64,000 nucleotides of DNA. It comes from Siniperca chuatsi (taxonomy: Eukaryota > Chordata > Actinopteri > Centrarchiformes > Sinipercidae). The notes beneath the pieces were generated by a model. It was not told the DNA's origin and did not search any database. It saw nothing but the letters and a program-made list of their open reading frames with translations. The translations under genes were made by a program, and so were the position numbers. Below, piece by piece: positions 57,548 to 64,000 of this stretch. The stretch is taken from the NCBI RefSeq assembly GCF_020085105.1, contig NC_058052.1, positions 8,417,733 to 8,481,732 on the forward strand, written 5' to 3'. Position 1 is the stretch's first letter. Every line of letters starts with the position of its first letter.

Positions 57548-57847
57548 GCCGGGTGCGGTGGCGCGCGCCTGTAATCCAAGCTACCGGGAGGCTGAGGCTG
57601 GCGGATCGTTTGAGCTCAGGAGCTCTGAGCTGCAGCGGACTATGCCGATCGGGTGTCCGCACTAAGTTCGGTATCGATATGGTGCTCCTGGGGGAGCCCG
57701 GGACCACCAGGTCGTCTAAGGAGGGGTGCACCGGCCCAGGTCGGAAACGGAGCAGGTCAAAGCCCCCGTGCCGCTCAGTAGTGGGATCGCGCCTGTGAAT
57801 AGACGCTGTAGTGCAGCCTGAGTAATACAGCGGGACCCAGTCTTTTT
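57548..57847 (+). ncRNA. rn7sl: 7SL RNA, copy 5
   Basis: Full-length 300 nt with T5 terminator and intact helix segments; one visible substitution (CTCCTGGGGG for CTCCTAGGGG) near the helix 6 loop. The 5' flank is alignable but clearly diverged from copies 1-3, whereas the 3' flank is nearly identical to copy 3 including the switch into the L2 segment. This copy's body and 3' flank therefore share a recent origin with copy 3. Confidence 0.95.
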
Positions 57848-58330
57848 ACACTCCTACTGCTGTTCAGCCCACCGCTGTGACGACACACACGCTCAACAAC
57901 TGTGTCTTTACACCTTACAACTGCTGCTTTGTTTTCTTGTTGCCCTGAAAAACCTTCACAAACCACTTGCGTTTGTTTGTCCTACAGCGCCTCCACCTGG
58001 AGGAGAGCAGCAATGACCATCAATCACAGCAGGCAATGCAGCGCCACAGATACAGGAAGCTCACAGGGGTTTCTTTCACTGGTTGAATTTAGTTGACCGG
58101 GAGAAGAAATTCCTCCGTACTCTTTATAATATTATTTACAGAGACCCAACAAATCCCACCATGAGCAAGCATTTGGCAACAGTGGCAAGGAAAAACTTCC
58201 TTTAAGAGGCAGAAACCTTGGACAGAACCAGACTCAATGGTGGGGGGCCATCCACCGCTGCCGTGTTAGGTTTGGAGAGAGAGAGAGAGAGGTCTGGAGA
58301 GAGTCGGATAATAATGAAATACAATATTTG

Positions 58331-58536
58331 TTAAAAAGTAACAAATGCATGCAATAGTTTGTCGGCATCATTTTGATTCAGGATGGGCCTGATTTTTGCA
58401 ATGTTGCATAGGTGACAGAAGGCAGTCCTTGAAGTTTGTTTCATGTGGGAGTTAAAGGATAAATCCTGATCAAAGATAACTCTGAGGTTCCTTAAGGTGG
58501 TGCTGGAGGCCAGGGCAATGCCATCTAGAGCAACTA
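58331..58536 (-). mobile_element. L2/Rex-like LINE RT fragment (second copy)
   Basis: Practically identical to the fragment at 44520-44725; carried here by the block duplication and not an independent insertion. Confidence 0.75.
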
Positions 58537-58731
58537 GTAATAATAGCACAGTGTAAAAATACTCTGTTACAAGAAAAAGCTCTGCAATCAAAATATCACT
58601 TAAGTAAAAGTACATACGTATTAGCAGAAAAATGTCCTTAAAGTATCAAAAGTAAAACTACAAATTCCAACTACTTATAATAATAATGCATCATATTATA
58701 AAGGGATCATATAATCATGCTGTGCTGCCTA

Positions 58732-58739
58732 TCACGTCA
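58732..58739 (+). promoter_or_regulatory. Variant CRE of 7SL copy 6
   Basis: TCACGTCA at -50, the same one-base variant as in copy 4. Confidence 0.65.
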
Positions 58740-58781
58740 CGTTTGCAGAAGCTAAAAGCCCGATGAGTGCAGCAGTCTCTC

Positions 58782-59080
58782 GCCGGGTGCGGTGGCGCGC
58801 GCCTGTAATCCAAGCTACCGGGAGGCTGAGGCTGGCGGATCGTTTGAGCTCAGGAGCTCTGAGCTGCAGCGGACTATGCCGATCGGGTGTCCGCACTAAG
58901 TTCGGTATCGATATGGTGCTCCTAGGGGAGCCCGGGACCACCAGGTCGTCTAAGGAGGGTGCACCGGCCCAGGTCGGAAACGGAGCAGGTCAAAGCCCCC
59001 GTGCCGCTCAGTAGTGGGATCGCGCCTGTGAATAGACGCTGTAGTGCAGCCTGAGTAATACAGCGGGACCCAGTCTTTTT
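58782..59080 (+). ncRNA. rn7sl: 7SL RNA, copy 6
   Basis: Near-complete 7SL gene with T5 terminator. It has a 1-nt deletion (AGGAGGGTGCACC) at the same place where copy 1 lost 2 nt, and the variant CRE. The 3' flank carries private changes (ACACGCGCTC, TTTATTTTC) and ends at about 59251, the shortest of the set. Possibly a weak or non-functional copy. Confidence 0.93.
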
Positions 59081-59429
59081 ACACTCCTACTGCTGTTCAG
59101 CCCACCGCTGTGACGACACACGCGCTCAACAACTGTGTCTTTACACCTTACAACTGCTGCTTTATTTTCTTGTTGCCCTGAAAACCTTCACAAACCACTT
59201 GCGTTTGTTTGTCCTACAGCGCCTCCACCTGGAGGAGAGCAGCAATGACCATTTCCGTTTTTTGTTTTTTTTTTACACATCACCTTTCTCATCTGTGTTG
59301 TCTCATTCTACGGACACGTGTTAGTACAACAACTAAATAAACAAAATATTATTGTGATCATTTCTCCATGTCCAACAGACAGCATCACACTGTCTTTGTT
59401 TTAGCTTGTTGTAATGTAACTTGTGTACA

Positions 59430-59750
59430 GCGGTGGAAAGTAGCCTACATTTGCTCAAGTTTTCCTTAAGTGCAACTTTGAGGTATTTGTATGATCAGTT
59501 TATTAAATATGATTAATTAAAATAAATATAAAGAATTTAAAAGTAACTTTACTTGAACCATCTACAACATAAAATTCTGCATTCAGTAATGTAGGCTATA
59601 TCTGTAACAATAATACAATGATGATATCACACTGGCAGCGGTCTTCCTACGTTTATTTACTTTAATCATATACTTCTGTACTTTTATTTAAGTTGAATGT
59701 AGGACATTTACGTTTAGTATTTTTATCTGGCGGTATTGCTGAATATATAC
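59430..59750 (+). mobile_element. Diverged AAGTAAAAGTAC-family MITE
   Basis: Starts CAGCGGTGGAAAGTAGCC, a terminus typical of this hAT-like family, followed by degenerate ACTTT/AGTA sequence. The rest of 59253-60080 shows no gene. Confidence 0.5.
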
Positions 59751-60079
59751 TTAAATAAAATATGTTAATAATTCTTGCATCTCTCTCTCTGTGGATATCT
59801 GTATATCAAGACAATGGGAGGGTAAATGAAAACAGTATTCCTTTATATAATCTATATAATGTGTAGTAATTTCTGCTTCCTAATTCAGAAGTAGGGGTGT
59901 CAGGAAGAGGACAGTAGTAAAAATAATTACGGAAGTTGATCTGTCAAAATTTAGGTTTCAAATTAAGTATGAGGGCCAATTTGAATTTTAATATAATGAT
60001 TTTCATCTTATGTCTGTATTAAATAGGCCTACCAGTAACATTTACAACCTGTTCCCCCCTGTTGCCCGCTCTGCACAAT

Positions 60080-60212
60080 TTCATTGGTTAGCGCAGCCAC
60101 AATATTATTGGTCCGACCATCTGTCACTCAGACGGCTGTCGGGGGTCATTTCAGTCCAACTGGCAGTCTGATAGTTGTCAGGTCACTCTCGGTACCTGAA
60201 AGCGAGACCAGA
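60080..60212 (+). promoter_or_regulatory. cox5b: cox5b promoter region
   Basis: Two ATTGGT (inverted CCAAT) boxes at about 60083 and 60107 lie just upstream of the first coding exon, in a locally GC-richer stretch without a TATA box, as is usual for nuclear OXPHOS genes. Confidence 0.5.
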
Positions 60213-61386
60213 ATGGCGGGACGTCTTCTCCTTCGAGCGACAACACTGCAGCTGAGGAGCAATGTGGTGGCCAGACCGTTACACCGTGCCATGGCCACAG
60301 TGAAAGGTAAAAGTCTGTGTTTACAGTAGAACCGACGAAATGACTACTTTAGACCGTAAGATAGGTCCGCAGGCTTAACGTTACGGTGAAAGTGCAACCG
60401 CCATCGGTCATAAATGTAGCACTTACGTTGAGAGAGACATACTGGTAGTCATGTAGTATTAAAGCGATATTTGTAGTTTATTGCGCAGTTTGGTGGGATC
60501 CACTGTATCATACACGACGTCTGTAATGTGACGCTAGCTAGCTCCCACTGGTGTTTTATGTAGAGAGGATAAATAACATTGAATTTTGACACGTAATATT
60601 TATTCGCAGTAATGAAATGTCTGTTTGTGGTCCCTGTGTTCCCCTAAATGTGACTACAACGTTTGAATCAAATAATGAAGGTCATTTGGACTTTAATTCG
60701 TGAAGGCCTTTGATAGACCCACCTCTTCTGGCAGGCGTGTGTTGGTTTGATGCCAGTATCCTGATAGGGGACAGGAGCAGGTTGTTGTGGGTGGCGTCCA
60801 GTGCCGACGTGCAGTTTCACTGGCATACAACTAAAGTTAGAGTAACAGCCCGACTGTAATGTGCATAATCTGGCCAGATGACTTTCTAATTTCAGATGAC
60901 TCATTTGTTTGAATTAAAACCTCTGCCTTATAATTTTTCAGGAATACCAACAGATGAAGAACAGGCCACTGGACTGGAGCGACGCGCCCTGCAGGCCCTC
61001 AAACATGGAAAGGTAGGCTGCTGTACACAAGTATACAGAGCTTAAACCTTACATGTACTCATTTTCTTTAAATTCACATCACAGGATCCTTACAGTATGC
61101 TGAAGCCCAAGGAGTATGCTGGCACCAAGGAGGACCCTCACATTGTGCCATGCATTGGAACCAAGAGGCTGGTGGGCTGTCTTTGTAAGTGATGTGCATT
61201 AAAGGCAAAGTCCAGCGGCGTGTATCAATGTGTACATTACAAACCAGGTTAACCATAATATAATTCTCTGTAGGTGAGGAAGACAACACTGCTATCGTGT
61301 GGTTCTGGCTTCATGAGGGAGGTGCCCAGCGCTGTCCTTCCTGTGGTTCCCACTATAAGCTGGTCCACCATGAGCTGCCCCATTGA
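60213..61386 (+). CDS. cox5b: Cytochrome c oxidase subunit 5B, mitochondrial
   Basis: Nuclear-encoded zinc-binding subunit of respiratory complex IV, on the matrix side. Four exons: 60213-60306, 60942-61012, 61085-61184, 61274-61386; 378 nt, 125 aa. [20 protein letters not shown] is an Arg-rich amphipathic mitochondrial presequence. The mature part [20 protein letters not shown] leads to [20 protein letters not shown]. The zinc site is formed by CLC near residue 90 and CPSCGSHY near residue 113, both CxC and CxxC pairs present. It ends VHHELPH. ATTAAA near 61503 is a likely poly(A) signal. Intact, normal length. Confidence 0.97.
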
Positions 61387-62808
61387 AACTAACTTTAACT
61401 CAAGCTCTGTATAAAACGGGACAACACAGGCATCCATATGTGCCTCCTTCATGGCTATATATACTGCAATGTGTGCATATCATTTAACATGTACAGTTTA
61501 TCATTAAAATGTAAACCTGAACTGAACTGCCTGATAGAAATCTGTTGTCAGCTTTTTAATTAGGGAACAGATCGACACCCATCAGGCTGTGACAAAGGGT
61601 AAGATAAATTGTTAAAGCTAAACTGAGCTACTTTTAGCGTTACTACACTCATTGACGTTATAAAATAAAACACTGGAAATGCTCTCAGCAATCATGTTTG
61701 AATGCCATAGTAGAGCAAAATTGTGACGTGGCCTATAAGCTGGAGGGTACACATCACTTGAAGAGGGCTAGCTCGCCATGTTTTAAGTTGTGGTACTACA
61801 TTGCAAAAAAAGTTAAATGTTTCATGTTAAAATTACTTTTAGCTTTAATTCCCAAAGGCAAGATGTTGCATTAAATGATCAAATATAACCACCAAACAAC
61901 CAGTAATCCAGAAGACAGTACTTTAAAAATGCATAAAACAGGACAGTATTTTATCCCCAAATTAACTCACATTTATTTCAGTGGCTGCACTTTGTTTTTA
62001 TTTGTGGATTGTTTAAGGCTTACAGCCAAGAAAATCCACTCAGGATCTAAAGCAAACAATTTGCCCTGCTCTCAATCAAATGTTACAACAGAACTTATGT
62101 CAAACATAAAGAGAGTTAGTCTACATTGTCTGGGTTCAAACAGTTAATGCACAGAGGGTGGACACAACATCACTAACTCCTGTAAAATACACAGATTCAC
62201 TGCAGTAGCCATGCAGCAACTACTACCACAATGGAGCTTAAAATATCACATTTTTATTGAGACCCTTTCAGAGAGGATGTTGATTTAAATCTGGTCATTT
62301 TGAGGCCAGTGTTTGGATTACATCATATTTTGAAGTGTTTCAGATAAATCTCTCCACCAGTATAGACATAAGACAGACACATCTCACTATGCCGTTACAT
62401 TATAAGCTTCAGAAAGGTAGTGCTACTGCATTTCATTAGATTTTACAGGTGTTTATGTTGCTGTATGCATGCCCTGTGGTGTGTATACCAGTAGTTTGCT
62501 CCATCATACTTGTCATATCCAAACTTGAATAAAAGCATATCTACAAGAGCAATATCAAATGTGAATGGACTTGTAATAGGGCATTAAATATTGTGATGGC
62601 ATGGAAAAAAGCTGGAAAATCAAAGTCAAGATTAACGTGAAAGTCTAGACATCCAACTCTTAATCATTTCTAGTATCATGTGGCCTCCTCCTCTTTCCAC
62701 CCAGTGTTCAATTCTTACAGCAGGATTCAAGTCTGCGAAGCAAAACATTTGGGAATGTGGTTGCCATCAACAGTCTGGACATCGAGTTCTAGGCATTTCT
62801 GTGTACTA
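61387..62808. other. Spacer between convergent cox5b and herc4
   Basis: cox5b 3' UTR (to about 61530) and presumed herc4 3' UTR meet here. No coding exon found. Confidence 0.5.
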
Positions 62809-64000
62809 TCAGGCAAGATTAAAGCCTTGATTGTGATCTATAGCCTGTAGAAGTTTCTCACGGAGTGTTTCTAGACTCGTGTACTTGGGCAGGTCCAGCA
62901 GGTTGAAGCAGGTGTGGGCCACAGGTAAGTAATGCTCCCCTCCACCGGTGGGCTGGATCACCAGCTTCAGGCTTTTCATGCCCAAGATGGGTATGCGGTC
63001 ACTTCCTGTGAGGAACACTGTAGAGACGAGACATCGTTTCACTTTGCCAGCTGACCATAAAACATGTCAGTACATTCAGCTTGCCAAAACAACAGCTTCT
63101 CAGATATTTTCAAGTCATGCATGGTGGGCAGCACTTACACAGAAACTGTTTTTTCTTCTCTAAAGGAAGATCGTGGAACACTTCCCAGAAGAGCCTGATG
63201 GTGGGATGGTCTGTCCAGTACTCCCCTTTGTATTCAGTACTCTGAAGAGTGGACACAAGTTTTTTTTTTTAGGTTTTTTTTTTTTTTTTCAGTTTCTACA
63301 CAGGTAAGAGTGGACACGTCGTATTTAGTTATAGATACTTAATTTTGTTATCATGTTCTGTGATGCTGTTTTCATACAAAACCCAGAAAAATGCCCTCGA
63401 GGTTACATTACAAAGTCCAAAATGAGTTGATGAGATGACTTATTTTCATGAATTACTATTTGAAACAAGACCTTTTGGAGCTCCGTCCAGTCATAGTTGG
63501 TGTTGCCAATGACCATGGCTTGCAGTTCATTAGGCTGGAACAGCTCTAGAACCTTTCCACCGCACACCTTATGGAAGCCTGCATAGAAGCACTCAAACAG
63601 CGGGGCCACTGATGAGTTGAAAACATAGTCTACGTATGCACTGACAAAGTCCTGCCTAGAGGAAGAAAAAAGGAATTAATATAAAAGTAAAATGATTTTT
63701 GTAAACATGTAAAATACAGTGGGAAGACAGCAATATGACCAGATTTCTAAAACTGAAAGAGTTCAGCAAACAATAAAGAAGCTGATTCTAAAACAGATTT
63801 TTTCAGGTTTTGTCAAAACGATTTACTGGTTAAAGGTTCGGAACACTTCAGCAGAGAGACTTCACTAAACACAATAGTTTGACATTTTGGGCAATGTCCA
63901 GATTTCTAAAAACGTGTATTTTTGATACTTAAATCTAAGCAAACTACAGGGAATGTTTTAATTTGTGAGCTTTATAGGTGGTAGGTGGATTCTGTTACCT
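62809..64000 (-). CDS. herc4: HERC4 E3 ubiquitin ligase, C-terminal HECT exons (partial)
   Basis: The 3' end of a HECT-domain ubiquitin ligase. Exons read on the minus strand: the last 2 nt of an exon at 64000-63999 (donor GTAACA), 63655-63472, 63241-63139 and 63017-62809 with the stop. They encode QDFVSAYVDYVFN, GFHKVCGGKVLELFQPNELQ, IGNTNYDWTELQK, STEYKGEYWTDHPTIRLFWE, FLTGSDRIPILGMKSLKLVI and the catalytic-cysteine segment VAHTCFNLLDLPKY. LGMKSLKLVIQ and IDHNQGFNLA fit HERC4 better than HERC3 (which has YGMASLQIVIQ). Human HERC4 is in the same neighbourhood as SIRT1 and MYPN, which supports the call. Upstream RCC1-like domain exons lie beyond the window. Confidence 0.92.

Larger units (their letters stand above)
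57548..59252 (+). repeat. Duplicated 1.7-kb block containing 7SL copies 5 and 6
   Basis: Matches 43738-45441 (copies 3 and 4 with the L2 and MITE fragments between them) at an offset of 13.81 kb, almost base for base. It begins at the 5' end of 7SL copy 5 and stops at AATGACCAT, where unrelated sequence begins. Same orientation. Confidence 0.93.

Overview
The window is vertebrate nuclear DNA and almost certainly from a teleost fish. It has compact multi-exon genes orthologous to a human chromosome 10q21 neighbourhood (ATOH7, MYPN, SIRT1, DNAJC12, HERC4), AT-rich introns, and repeats typical of fish (AAGTAAAAGTAC-type MITEs, L2-like and Tx1/L1-like LINE pieces). The species cannot be named from the sequence alone.

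Layout. (1) 1-1.35 kb: atoh7, a single-exon bHLH gene on the minus strand with a compact TATA plus double E-box promoter. (2) 5.96-20.5 kb: mypn (myopalladin), minus strand. Twenty coding exons were read splice site by splice site and give one uninterrupted 1830-codon frame; a candidate muscle promoter lies near 22.3-22.6 kb. (3) 24.36-26.61 kb: a cacul1-type gene, 8 exons, 337 aa, minus. (4) 28.48-33.67 kb: sirt1, 9 exons, 693 aa, minus. (5) 34.47-37.70 kb: dnajc12, 5 exons, 174 aa, plus. (6) 39.7-45.6 kb and 57.5-59.3 kb: six copies of the full-length 7SL (signal recognition particle) RNA gene, all on the plus strand. The first three sit in exact 1930-bp tandem units, and a 1.7-kb two-gene block is repeated 13.8 kb away. 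The many repeated short reading frames over these copies are artefacts of the RNA. (7) 46.7-48.5 kb: an intronless 600-codon frame (minus) with two tandem peptide repeats and a coiled coil, not recognised. (8) 49-52.3 kb: a decayed, 5'-truncated Tx1/L1-clade LINE (minus). (9) 53.3-55.4 kb: a spliced non-coding gene (minus) that looks like a snoRNA host, with three box C/D snoRNAs in its introns, two of them of SNORD52 type. (10) 60.2-61.4 kb: cox5b, 4 exons, plus. (11) 62.8-64 kb: the 3' end of herc4 (HECT E3 ligase), minus, running off the window.

The most unusual part is the RNA-rich region 36.9-59.3 kb. Full-length 7SL genes, each with an ATF/CRE-type element at about -50 and a poly-T terminator, have been amplified in tandem. 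They were then duplicated again with an L2 fragment caught between two copies, and a collapsed unit was left inside the last intron of dnajc12. Immediately downstream of the second 7SL block's neighbourhood is a snoRNA host gene. The protein genes do not form a functional operon-like unit; they are a conserved-synteny block with a lineage-specific RNA cluster inserted into it.
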